Source: an uncultured Comamonadaceae bacterium (GTDB lineage: Bacteria > Pseudomonadota > Gammaproteobacteria > Burkholderiales > Burkholderiaceae). Taken from it: a stretch of 9,739 bases of DNA. Below the pieces are notes generated by a model. It was not told the origin of the DNA and made no database searches. It saw only the letters and a program-made list of their open reading frames with translations. The first letter of the stretch is position 1, and each line of letters begins with the position of its first letter. Where the stretch lies: contig CAMLSD010000138.1 in NCBI GenBank assembly GCA_946482595.1, positions 1-9,739 of the forward strand. The letters are read 5' to 3'. Below, in pieces: positions 1 to 6,737 of this stretch. Both the position numbers and the translations under genes were made by a program.

Positions 1-1237
1 GCAGCTGGTCGGGGTCGTTGGCATCGAACAGGATCAGCGGGTGCAGGTTGCCGTCACCCGCGTGGAACACGTTGGCGCAGCGCAGCTGGTACTTCTTTTC
101 CATCTCGGCGATGGCGATCAGGATGTCGGCCAGCTTCTTGCGCGGGATGGTGGAGTCCATGCACATGTAGTCGGGGCTGATGCGCCCGCTGGCCGGGAAG
201 GCATTCTTGCGCCCGCTCCAGAACTTCAGCCGCTGGGCCTCGTCGCGGCTGACCTCGACCCGCGTGGCACCGGCACCCACGAGCACCTCGACCATGCGGC
301 CGATCTCCTCGTTGACTTCTTCAGGCGTGCCGTCGCTTTCGCACAGCAGGATGGCCTCGGCCGACAGGTCGTAGCCGGCGTGCACATAGTCCTCGACGGC
401 GGCCGTCATCGGCTTGTCCATCATTTCCAGCCCGGCCGGGATGATGCCCGCGCCGATCACGCTGGCCACCGCCTCGCCGGCCTTGCGGATGTCGTCGAAG
501 CTGGCCATGATGCAGCGCGCCAGCAGCGGCTTGGGCACCAGCCTGACGGTGACCTCGGTGACCACCCCCAGCATGCCCTCGCTGCCCACGAACACGGCCA
601 GCAGGTCCAGGCCCGGAGCGTCGAGCGCGTCGCCGCCCAGCTCGAAGGCCTCGCCTTCGACGGTATAGCCGCGAACCTTCAGCACGTTGTGCACGGTCAG
701 GCCGTACTTGAGGCAGTGCACGCCGCCGGAGTTCTCGGCCACGTTGCCGCCGATGGTGCAGGCGATCTGGCTGCTCGGGTCGGGGGCGTAGTACAGGCCG
801 TAGGGGGCGGCGGCCTCGCTGATGGCCAGGTTGCGCACCCCGCCTTGCACGACGGCCGTGCGGGCATAGGGGTCGATGCGCACGATGCGGTTGAACTTGG
901 CCAGGCTCAAGGTCACGCCCATCGCATGGGGCAGGGCGCCACCCGACAGGCCGGTTCCGGCCCCCCGGGCCACCACCGGCACGCCCAGGGCATGGCAGGT
1001 GCGCAACACGGCAGCCACCTGGGCCTCGGTGTCGGGCAATGCCACGACCAGGGGTTGCTCGCGGTAGGCCGTCAGGCCATCGCACTCGTAGGGCACCGTG
1101 TCTTCGCGATGCCACAGCAGGGCATGCGACGGCATCGCCCGGGCCAGGGCGTCCACCACCTCGGCCTGCCGCCGGGAGCGCTCGGTGCTCGGGTCGGCAG
1201 CCACGGCCGCGGCGTCGACGCGATCGGGGGCATTCAT
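1..1237 (-). CDS. glcD: FAD-linked oxidase, glycolate/D-lactate oxidase subunit GlcD-like (partial, C-terminus outside window)
   Basis: The flavoprotein subunit of a membrane-associated 2-hydroxy acid oxidase, expected to oxidise glycolate or D-lactate and pass electrons on through partner subunits. The minus strand reads open from ATG 1237 to the left edge, giving 412 residues; E. coli GlcD is about 499, so roughly the last 85 are missing. The FAD-binding PCMH domain spans about residues 55-235, with the pyrophosphate-loop motif RGAGTGLSGG (91-100) and IGGNVAENSGG (162-172). The C-terminal FAD-oxidase domain follows, ending near FHAGDGNLHP (391-400), a GlcD signature. The start is supported by GAGGAG a few bases upstream (about 1244-1249); another ATG at 1233 is out of frame. 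Partner genes such as glcE/glcF, if present, lie beyond the left edge. Substrate choice between glycolate and D-lactate cannot be settled from this sequence. Confidence 0.9.
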   Translation of the reverse strand, partial: MNAPDRVDAAAVAADPSTERSRRQAEVVDALARAMPSHALLWHREDTVPYECDGLTAYREQPLVVALPDTEAQVAAVLRTCHALGVPVVARGAGTGLSGGALPHAMGVTLSLAKFNRIVRIDPYARTAVVQGGVRNLAISEAAAPYGLYYAPDPSSQIACTIGGNVAENSGGVHCLKYGLTVHNVLKVRGYTVEGEAFELGGDALDAPGLDLLAVFVGSEGMLGVVTEVTVRLVPKPLLARCIMASFDDIRKAGEAVASVIGAGIIPAGLEMMDKPMTAAVEDYVHAGYDLSAEAILLCESDGTPEEVNEEIGRMVEVLVGAGATRVEVSRDEAQRLKFWSGRKNAFPASGRISPDYMCMDSTIPRKKLADILIAIAEMEKKYQLRCANVFHAGDGNLHPLILFDANDPDQL

Positions 1238-1335
1238 CGTGGTCTCCTCATCGTGCCCACGAGGGGCCGCGCTGGTTTGTGACGCGACTGTACTGCGCCC
1301 GGCCTGACAGGGGGCTGAGAATCGGCAGGATCTTC

Positions 1336-1363
1336 GGTCAATTGCGTTTTGACCCTCACGCAA
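1336..1363. promoter_or_regulatory. Overlapping inverted repeats in the glcD / membrane-protein divergent gap
   Basis: Two perfect six-base dyads overlap here: GGTCAA (1336-1341) with TTGACC (1349-1354) around a 7-base centre, and TTGCGT (1342-1347) with ACGCAA (1358-1363) around a 10-base centre. They sit about 100 bases upstream of both divergent genes, where a regulator of glcD or of the membrane protein could bind. TTGACC also resembles a -35 hexamer on either strand, but I find no good -10 at the right distance. The operator role is inference; no known regulator site is recognised. Confidence 0.3.
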
Positions 1364-1443
1364 AGGTGCGATGCCGCCGGCACCGGCGCGGGGTGCACCG
1401 GCGCCCGTAGACTACCCGCCTGCCTTCCCACTTCAGAAGCCCC

Positions 1444-2094
1444 ATGTCCGTACCCCTCCTGCGTCGCCCCTGGCTGGCGCTGCCCCCCCTGCTGGCCGCC
1501 GTGGGCCTGGCGCTGCTGGCCTGGTGGTGGCTGCCGCCCGAGGCCGTCCGCGAGGCGATGTCCGAAGACGGCTGGGTCGAGCTGGGCACGGCCGCTGCCT
1601 ATTTCGCGATGGCCGGCGTGATGTGGGTCTGGCGCGACCGGCGGGTGAGCGGGGCGGTGTGGCCGGCGCTGTGTGTGGTGATGGCCGCCTTTGCCGCCCG
1701 TGAACTCGACTGGCACAAGGCCTTCACCGAACGCAGCGTGCTCAAGGTCGGCTTCTACTTCGGCGGCGCGCCCTGGCAGCACAAGCTGGCGGCCTTGGCG
1801 GTGCTGGTGCCGCTGGCGCTGGCCACCGGCTATCTGATCGTGAAGTACACCCGGCCGGTGTGGCAGGCCCTGTGTCGGCGCGAACCGGCCGCCGTCACGG
1901 TGGCGGTCTACGTGGTGGGGATGGTGCTGGTCAAGATGCTCGACCGCTCGGTCAACATCTACATCGAGGACTTCGGCGGGGCGGTGACCGACTCGGTGCG
2001 GGCGCTGCAATCGGTGGTCGAGGAAACCACCGAACTGGGTCTGGCCGGACTCACGCTGCTGGCGCTGGCGCAGTTGCGGGCCCGGCCGTCATGA
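1444..2094 (+). CDS. Conserved-looking polytopic inner-membrane protein of unknown function
   Basis: Product of 216 residues; I do not recognise the family. About six hydrophobic segments are visible: roughly 11-30, 45-63, 70-85, 115-134, 149-165 and 197-210, so it should be an integral inner-membrane protein. Charged and polar clusters stand at segment ends: ELDWHK (87-92) after the third, a Lys/Phe/Tyr-rich stretch (101-106), NIYIED (171-176) after the fifth, and EETTELG (193-199) entering the last. Such placed acidic residues and a His are typical of functional sites, but no enzyme can be named. A weak AGAAG at 1435-1439 precedes the ATG. The stop codon overlaps the stop of the converging FIST gene (TCATGA, 2089-2094). 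It is divergent from glcD and is probably its own transcript. Confidence 0.75.
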   Translation: MSVPLLRRPWLALPPLLAAVGLALLAWWWLPPEAVREAMSEDGWVELGTAAAYFAMAGVMWVWRDRRVSGAVWPALCVVMAAFAARELDWHKAFTERSVLKVGFYFGGAPWQHKLAALAVLVPLALATGYLIVKYTRPVWQALCRREPAAVTVAVYVVGMVLVKMLDRSVNIYIEDFGGAVTDSVRALQSVVEETTELGLAGLTLLALAQLRARPS

Positions 2095-3318
2095 CGCTGT
2101 CTCGGTGCGGGTGAAGACCGTCAGCACGCCGGTGTAGCCATAAAGATGATGCCGGGCGATCTCGCCGCCGGCAAAAAAACCGACCAACGGCACATCGCCC
2201 AGGGCGTGGCGCACCAGCTGCAACTCGGCCGACGGGCCACCGAAATGCGGGCCGCCGCGTCCGGAGCAGCTCACATAGATCGCGCCGACCATCCGCGGCG
2301 TGGCCGGGCCGGCCGGGGCGCCGTCCAGCGGCACGGCGGCACTGGCCAGTGCGGGCTGGTTCAGCGGCGGAAACTCGGGCTCCAGCTCTTCACGGATTTC
2401 GGTGCACACGCGCACCAGGTCGCGTCGCGCAGCCTCGACGTTCCGCGCGCAGAAGGCCAGCTGCATGCCGGCCTCGGGCTGGTCGGCCACGGCGATGCCG
2501 CGATCATGCGGATCAATGCCGATCAGGTGTCGCACACGCGTGTCGCTGCCGAACTGGCCACCCTGGCCCATCGGGTTGATGCCGGCGTCGCTCAGGCCGA
2601 CCAGCGTGGCCTGCAACCGGGGCAAGGCCTTGCGCGGCTCCCGACCATCCAGGCCCAGGTCGCCGAGCAGGCAGTCCAGGGCGGGCCGGTCGTCCAGCGT
2701 GGCGATCACGTTGCGCTCGACGGCCGTGATGCGTCGTACCGGCCCGACCGGCTGACAGCCCTGGGTGACCCGCGAGATCAGTCCGACCGAGCGGTGGAAG
2801 GCCACGCCGGACAGTCCCCCCTGGTAGACCCCATCCGCAATGTGCAGGCTGCGGGTGCGTGACGCCGCCAGGCCGCCGAACAGGTAGCCGCTGCCCATGC
2901 GCCCGGCGAGTTCGCCGATCAGCTCAGCGGTGTCGGGCGTGGCGCCATCGGCATGCACCTGGGCGGTGTGCAGCGGCAGATGCGGCAGCGGGCGTCGCCC
3001 GGAGAACACATGGAAGCTGTCGCGCGGCAGGTCGCCGAGCATCACGCTCAGGCCCGGCTCGTCGAAGTATTCGATGCCGCTGCCCATCACGCCCACGCCC
3101 ACACAGCCCACCCAGTGCACCCCCGGCGCCCAGCCCTGCAGGCCGGCGAGCAGGTCCTCGGCATGGGCGGCCAGGTGATCGGTCAGGTAGACCCAGCCGA
3201 TCGTGGGGTCGATGTCGGTCTCGGGCAGCCTGCGCAGCCCGTCGAGCTGGGCGAGGGTCAGCGACAGTGCCGTGCGCCAGTCGGGATGTGTCGCATGGGC
3301 ATGCGCAAAACGTTTCAT
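2089..3318 (-). CDS. FIST-domain protein (FIST_N plus FIST_C)
   Basis: Product of 409 residues. FIST domains are predicted sensory, small-ligand-binding domains of bacterial signal transduction, often suggested to bind amino acids or similar molecules. No output domain (kinase, GGDEF, methyl-accepting) is attached here, so it would be a stand-alone soluble FIST protein. FIST_N covers about residues 38-230, including SGYLFGGLAASR (143-154) and GCQPVGPVR (187-195). FIST_C covers about 245-400 and ends with CSGRGGPHFGG (351-361) and the glycine-rich GFFAGGEI (380-387) followed by HHLYGYTGVL. An open frame extends upstream to 3609 through phaM in another frame, but the homologous-looking protein begins at MKRFAHAHATH. 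This ATG (3316-3318) overlaps the phaM stop by four bases, so translation is probably coupled. The ligand and its link to PHB metabolism are unknown. Confidence 0.88.
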   Translation of the reverse strand: MKRFAHAHATHPDWRTALSLTLAQLDGLRRLPETDIDPTIGWVYLTDHLAAHAEDLLAGLQGWAPGVHWVGCVGVGVMGSGIEYFDEPGLSVMLGDLPRDSFHVFSGRRPLPHLPLHTAQVHADGATPDTAELIGELAGRMGSGYLFGGLAASRTRSLHIADGVYQGGLSGVAFHRSVGLISRVTQGCQPVGPVRRITAVERNVIATLDDRPALDCLLGDLGLDGREPRKALPRLQATLVGLSDAGINPMGQGGQFGSDTRVRHLIGIDPHDRGIAVADQPEAGMQLAFCARNVEAARRDLVRVCTEIREELEPEFPPLNQPALASAAVPLDGAPAGPATPRMVGAIYVSCSGRGGPHFGGPSAELQLVRHALGDVPLVGFFAGGEIARHHLYGYTGVLTVFTRTETAS

Positions 3319-4043
3319 GGCTTGGTGGCCCGCTTCCTGGCAGGCGTCCTGGAAGCCGTCTTGCGCACGGCCTTGCCGGCCGCACCGGCGGCCACCTTGC
3401 TGGCGGCGCCTGCGGCGGCCGTGGCGGCGCTGGCCGCCTGACGCACCGGGGCCACGCCCTTGCGCAGGGTTTCTTCGGCCGCATTGAACGACTGGCGCAC
3501 CAGGTGCCCGGCCAGGTTGCGAGCCGATTCGGTGGCGGTGTCCTTCAGGGCGTCCTTCATGGTGTTGGTGGCCAGCGTCGTGAACTGCTTGGTCAGGGCA
3601 CCCCACCACTGCATCGGGTCGACGGCCGCCGCGGCGGCGTCGTCGGCCTTCTTGCGGCTGCTGCTCTTGCGTGCCGCTGCCGGTGCTGCAGCGGGTGCCG
3701 CGGCCACGGGCGGCGTTTCGGCCGCCTGCATGGCCTGTTGCGGATCGACCTTGAGCGAGTCGCGCAGCAGGTCGACCGGCACGTTCATCGTCTTCAGCGT
3801 CGACAGGGTCATGCGCTGCACCTCGAGCGCCTGGATCGTGGCGCCCAGCATGCGCGAGTTCTGCTCGAGCCAGAACTGCACCGTGCGCAGTTCATTGATG
3901 CGCTTTTCCAGCTCCTCGGGGTTGAGGGTCGGGGCCACCCACTGCGTGAAGTTCGGCAGCGCCGAACCGGCGTTCTTGACCAGACCTTGCAGGAAGTCGA
4001 AGCCGGGTACCAGTTTGCCGATGCCTTGCAGGGGGTCGCTCAT
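3315..4043 (-). CDS. phaM: PhaM-type polyhydroxyalkanoate granule regulatory protein
   Basis: Product of 242 residues. In Ralstonia eutropha PhaM activates PHB synthase PhaC1, sits on PHB granules and tethers them to the nucleoid, so granules are shared between daughter cells. The N-terminal part (about 1-90) has the family pattern, with MSDPLQGIGKLVPGFDFLQG at the start and LEKRINELRTVQFWLEQN near 45-62. An Ala/Pro/Lys linker follows (about 108-141), then PMQWWGALTKQF (143-154) and an amphipathic helical region, and finally an Ala-rich basic tail (about 200-242) ending KAVRKTASRTPARKRATKP, suited to binding DNA. The tail lacks the repeated PAKKA motifs described in R. eutropha. The start at 4043 is chosen over upstream ATG 4088 because GAGGAG lies five bases before it. 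It is second in a minus-strand cluster, 84 bases after the protease gene, and overlaps the FIST gene by four bases. Confidence 0.9.
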   Translation of the reverse strand: MSDPLQGIGKLVPGFDFLQGLVKNAGSALPNFTQWVAPTLNPEELEKRINELRTVQFWLEQNSRMLGATIQALEVQRMTLSTLKTMNVPVDLLRDSLKVDPQQAMQAAETPPVAAAPAAAPAAARKSSSRKKADDAAAAAVDPMQWWGALTKQFTTLATNTMKDALKDTATESARNLAGHLVRQSFNAAEETLRKGVAPVRQAASAATAAAGAASKVAAGAAGKAVRKTASRTPARKRATKP

Positions 4044-4048
4044 GATCT

Positions 4049-4054
4049 CTCCTC
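4049..4054 (-). promoter_or_regulatory. Shine-Dalgarno sequence of phaM
   Basis: The minus strand reads GAGGAG here, five bases before ATG 4043. This fixes the start at MSDPLQ and argues against the in-frame ATG at 4088. Confidence 0.7.
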
Positions 4055-4127
4055 GTGTTGTTCGCGATGACTGCAGATCATTGTGCATCCCGCGCTGCGC
4101 TCTGGATAGGCGTTGCCGCGCGAGGCG

Positions 4128-4616
4128 TCACGGGGGAATGCCCCGGGTGTCGATGGTGAGCACACCCTGGTGCTGCGTCAGCCTGAGCCGCCCCAGCACG
4201 TCCATGCCCAGCAGCGGGCTGTCGAGGTCGGGCAGGACCGTCACCCGCAGGCGCAGCGCCTGCACACCGCCGTCGAGGCGGACGTCGGCGCGGGCGGTCT
4301 GGCCGGTCACCACACCGCCGGCTGTGCTGGAACGCACCGTGCCGTCGGGACGCAGCCCGGCACGTTCGGCCAGCACGCGCGGCAGGGTGGTGGTCGTGGC
4401 GCCGGTGTCGACCAGGAAGTCGACCGGCACCCCGTCGACCTCGCCGGGCCAGTGGTAGTGGCCGTCGGGGCCACGGGTCAGCTCGATCACTCCATCGACC
4501 TGCACGAAGCGGCTGCGCTGCTGGTGGGCCTGCAGGGCCTGGATGCCCAGGAAGACCAGCGTGGCCAGCACCAGCCAGACGGTGACGATCTTCAGGGTGC
4601 GCGGGAATTCACTCAT
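4128..4616 (-). CDS. Membrane-anchored retropepsin-like aspartic protease (clan AA, TIGR02281-like)
   Basis: Product of 162 residues with a single hydrophobic segment at about 9-29, which should anchor it in the inner membrane with the catalytic domain in the periplasm. The protease domain (about 38-160) carries the catalytic-loop motif VDTGATTTTL (D70, T71, G72, A73) and the later LLGMDVLGRL (135-144) that closes the fold in retropepsin-like proteins. It is a single-lobe enzyme, so it should act as a homodimer. Natural substrates of this bacterial family are largely unknown. No strong Shine-Dalgarno precedes ATG 4616, but the residues from MSEFPRTLK lead straight into the membrane segment, so the start is reasonable. 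It is the first gene of the protease-phaM-FIST cluster; the 84-base gap to phaM leaves room for a separate phaM promoter. It is divergent from pirin across 61 bases. Confidence 0.85.
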   Translation of the reverse strand: MSEFPRTLKIVTVWLVLATLVFLGIQALQAHQQRSRFVQVDGVIELTRGPDGHYHWPGEVDGVPVDFLVDTGATTTTLPRVLAERAGLRPDGTVRSSTAGGVVTGQTARADVRLDGGVQALRLRVTVLPDLDSPLLGMDVLGRLRLTQHQGVLTIDTRGIPP

Positions 4617-4665
4617 GCTGCGATGGTAGTAGCGCGGGCGTGACCGCTTGAGGCACTATCGGGGC

Positions 4666-4671
4666 AGGAGG
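4666..4671 (+). promoter_or_regulatory. Shine-Dalgarno sequence of the pirin gene
   Basis: AGGAGG, a full consensus site, lies six bases before ATG 4678. It selects that start over the in-frame alternative at 4648, which would put this site inside the coding sequence. Confidence 0.75.
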
Positions 4672-4677
4672 TTCCTC

Positions 4678-5568
4678 ATGAGTTTCATCCGGCTGCATCC
4701 GCACACCAAGGACCTGGGCGACGGTTTTGTCGTCCGGCGCCTGCTGCCTGCCGCGCAGGCCCGCACGGTCGGGCCTTTTGTGTTTTTCGACCACATGGGG
4801 CCGGTGGAGTTCGCGCCCGGCACCGGCATGGACGTGCGGCCCCATCCGCACATCGGCCTGGCCACGGTGACCTACCTGTTCGAGGGCGCCATCATGCACC
4901 GCGACAGTCTGGGCAATGCGCTGGAGATCCGGCCCGACGCCGTCAACTGGATGATCGCCGGGCGCGGCATCGTCCATTCCGAACGGTCCCCCGATGCTCA
5001 ACGTGCGGCCGGGCAGCGCCTGCATGGCATCCAGACCTGGGTGGCGCTGCCGGTGGCCGACGAGGAGGCCGCGCCCGAATTCGTGCATATCAGTGCCGAG
5101 CAGGTGCCGCGGCTGGAGCAGCCGGGCGTGCGCCTGAGCGTGATCGCCGGCGATGCCTGGGGGCTGGTGTCACCGGCGCCGGTGCGCAGCCGCACGCTGT
5201 ATGTGGCGGCCGAAATGGTGTTTGGCGCCCACATCGAGCTGCCGGTCGACCATGAGGAGCGTGCGGTCTACGTGGCCTCGGGCTCGCTCACGGTGGACGG
5301 CGAACCGCTGGACACCGGCGAGATGCTGATCCTGCCGCCGCGCCCGGTGCGGCTGCGCGCACTCGAGAAGACGCAGGCCCTGCTGCTGGGCGGCGACCGG
5401 CTCGACCTCGGTCCCGAAGGTACGGCCGAGCACCCACGGCACATGCGCTGGAACTTCGTGTCCTCGCGGCGCGAGCGCATCGAGCAGGCCGTGGCGCAAT
5501 GGTCGGCCCAGGACCCGCAGGCCTTCCCGCCCGTGCCCGGCGAGACCGAGTTCATTCCCTACCCGTGA
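4678..5568 (+). CDS. Pirin-family cupin protein (possible quercetinase-type dioxygenase or redox sensor)
   Basis: Product of 296 residues, the usual size for pirin. Pirins are bicupin iron proteins; some bacterial members such as E. coli YhhW have quercetin 2,3-dioxygenase activity, others modulate metabolic enzymes. The N-terminal cupin holds the metal set at the expected places: H56 and H58 in RPHPHIGLATVTYLFEG, and H100 with E102 in GIVHSER, matching the human ligands His56, His58, His101 and Glu103. The C-terminal pirin domain (about 175-285) includes the cupin-like AVYVASGSLTVDG stretch (206-218). The ligands are intact, so it probably binds metal. The gene stands alone, divergent from the protease gene with only 61 bases between start codons, and ends at a bidirectional terminator. 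No clear -10/-35 is visible in that gap. The physiological substrate is unknown. Confidence 0.92.
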   Translation: MSFIRLHPHTKDLGDGFVVRRLLPAAQARTVGPFVFFDHMGPVEFAPGTGMDVRPHPHIGLATVTYLFEGAIMHRDSLGNALEIRPDAVNWMIAGRGIVHSERSPDAQRAAGQRLHGIQTWVALPVADEEAAPEFVHISAEQVPRLEQPGVRLSVIAGDAWGLVSPAPVRSRTLYVAAEMVFGAHIELPVDHEERAVYVASGSLTVDGEPLDTGEMLILPPRPVRLRALEKTQALLLGGDRLDLGPEGTAEHPRHMRWNFVSSRRERIEQAVAQWSAQDPQAFPPVPGETEFIPYP

Positions 5569-5616
5569 GCGCCTGAGTGATGCCCGACGGGCCGGCGCGC
5601 AATCGCCCGGCCCATG

Positions 5617-5642
5617 AAAAAAGCGGCCCGAGGGCCGCTTTT
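5617..5642. terminator. Bidirectional rho-independent terminator between pirin and porin
   Basis: AAGCGGCCC (5621-5629) pairs perfectly with GGGCCGCTT (5632-5640), in practice with a CGAG tetraloop. Six A residues precede the stem (5617-5622) and four T residues end it (5639-5642), so it can terminate in both directions. It lies 48 bases after the pirin stop and 25 bases beyond the porin stop, serving both converging genes. Confidence 0.85.
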
Positions 5643-5667
5643 CGATTCGGATCCGGGCAGGCCGGGA

Positions 5668-6603
5668 TCAGAAGTTGTGGCGGATGCCGGCTGCGATGGA
5701 GCGGAAGTCACCACCGTACAGGCCAGCGTCGCCGTCGCTCAGCTTCGTGAAGAAGGCGTAGACCTTGGTGCGCTTGCTCAGGTTGTAGTTGTAGCCCAGC
5801 GTGAACTGGTTGGCCTTGCTGTCGGAGACGTCACCGTTCTTGCCGGCGTAGCCGAAGTTCACGTGGAGCTCGGAAGCACCCATGGTGTACATGCCCGACA
5901 GGCGGAAGTTGTTGCGGCTGCCGGCAGCGAAGTTGTTCTTGTCGCGCTGGAAGTAGGCACCGAAGGTGAAGGCACCCATTTCATACAGGCCGCGCACGGC
6001 GAACTGGTTGCTGTCGCCCAGCTTGGTGTAACCCGCGCCCAGGTGCAGGGGGCCGGCCTGGTAGTTGGCAGCCAGGTCATAGGCGTGGTCGTCGCCCGCT
6101 TCCTTCAGGGACACGGCGCCTTCCAGCGTCACGCCGCCCAGGCTGGGGGTGCGGTAGGCGATCTTGTTGACATCGCGCATCACGTACGCGTACAGGGCGT
6201 CCGACGAGGTGCCCGTGTCGTGGTTGTGCATGCTGATGTAGTCAGCGGTGGCGAAGTACGACTCGGCGGTGTAGTTGCCCAGGCGAACCATGCCGAAACC
6301 GCCGCCGATGTTCACTTCGCTCTGGCGGGCCCAGAAGGCGTTGCCGTGGGTGGCCACACCGGTGTCGGAGTTGAAGCCGTGCTCGAGCTGGAAGCCCACC
6401 TTCAGGCCGCCGCCCAGGTCTTCGGTGCCCTTGAAGCCGATACGCGAGCTGTTGTTCTGCATCACGGTGACGGACTTGGCGTCGCCGGCCTTCTGGTTCT
6501 CGATGGTCGTGTTGATGCGACCATAGATGGTGACGTTGCTTTGAGCGAAGGCGGGGGCGGCCACGGCGCCGGCCAGAGCGGCTGCGAGAGCGATGCGTTT
6601 CAT
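5668..6603 (-). CDS. Gram-negative general porin (Burkholderiales porin_4 / Omp32-like)
   Basis: Product of 311 residues forming an outer-membrane beta-barrel, expected to work as a trimer for passive uptake of small solutes and anions. A clear signal peptide, MKRIALAAALAGAVAAPAFA, is followed by the mature N-terminus QSNVTIYGRIN. The family stretch SRIGFKGTEDLGGGLKVGFQ lies at about residues 53-72, and the protein ends IRHNF, with the terminal Phe needed for barrel assembly. The mature chain of about 291 residues is shorter than Omp32 (about 330), suggesting trimmed external loops. The frame is open further upstream, but the signal peptide plus AAAAGGA at 6611-6617, seven bases before the ATG, select 6603. 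Codon use is strongly biased and local GC looks lower than in neighbours, as expected for a highly expressed gene. It is a single gene ending at the shared terminator. Confidence 0.92.
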   Translation of the reverse strand: MKRIALAAALAGAVAAPAFAQSNVTIYGRINTTIENQKAGDAKSVTVMQNNSSRIGFKGTEDLGGGLKVGFQLEHGFNSDTGVATHGNAFWARQSEVNIGGGFGMVRLGNYTAESYFATADYISMHNHDTGTSSDALYAYVMRDVNKIAYRTPSLGGVTLEGAVSLKEAGDDHAYDLAANYQAGPLHLGAGYTKLGDSNQFAVRGLYEMGAFTFGAYFQRDKNNFAAGSRNNFRLSGMYTMGASELHVNFGYAGKNGDVSDSKANQFTLGYNYNLSKRTKVYAFFTKLSDGDAGLYGGDFRSIAAGIRHNF

Positions 6604-6631
6604 GTAGGTGTCCTTTTGCATGGGTTTGTTG

Positions 6632-6670
6632 GACAAGCCGGTGCGAAGGATCACCCCACCCCGGTTTGTC
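6632..6670 (-). promoter_or_regulatory. Possible 5' leader stem-loop of the porin mRNA
   Basis: On the minus strand GACAAACCGG (6670 to 6661) faces CCGGCTTGTC (6641 to 6632). This gives a 10-position stem with a single A-C mismatch and a 19-base loop that could pair further (GGTG with CACC). If the -10 at 6681-6676 is right, transcription would begin at about 6669-6670, so the mRNA would start with this hairpin. Such 5' stems stabilise abundant outer-membrane-protein mRNAs such as E. coli ompA. The function here is inferred. Confidence 0.4.
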
Positions 6671-6675
6671 ACGCC

Positions 6676-6681
6676 ATTGTA
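6676..6681 (-). promoter_or_regulatory. Candidate -10 element of the porin promoter
   Basis: The minus strand reads TACAAT, five of six matches to TATAAT, 72 bases upstream of the porin ATG in the most AT-rich stretch of the window. No good -35 is found at 16-18 bases; the nearest, TTGGTC, is 21 bases away. The site is therefore plausible but unproven, or activator-dependent. Confidence 0.35.
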
Positions 6682-6737
6682 AAAATGGGGCCTAGTGGCA
6701 TTGACCAAAAACACAAAATATCGCCTCAGAATATCCG

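Noticed and set aside
41..1282. Long plus-strand open frame of 413 codons
   Set aside because: It is antisense to the well-supported glcD gene; its product is rich in His, Gly, Gln and Ala with no family signature, as expected of a GC-rich shadow frame.
2173..2179. Run of seven A (T7 on the coding strand) as a programmed frameshift in the FIST gene
   Set aside because: The normal frame continues straight through the conserved GFFAGGE motif, and neither shifted frame yields a sensible product.
3319..3609. Upstream extension of the FIST protein within phaM
   Set aside because: The added residues are low-complexity Gly/Arg/Gln from the wrong frame of phaM; the overlapping ATG at 3318 begins the family-like sequence.
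2859..4070. Plus-strand open frame of 403 codons opposite phaM and the FIST gene
   Set aside because: Its Arg/Ala/Cys-rich composition and lack of any motif show it is the complement of two real genes.
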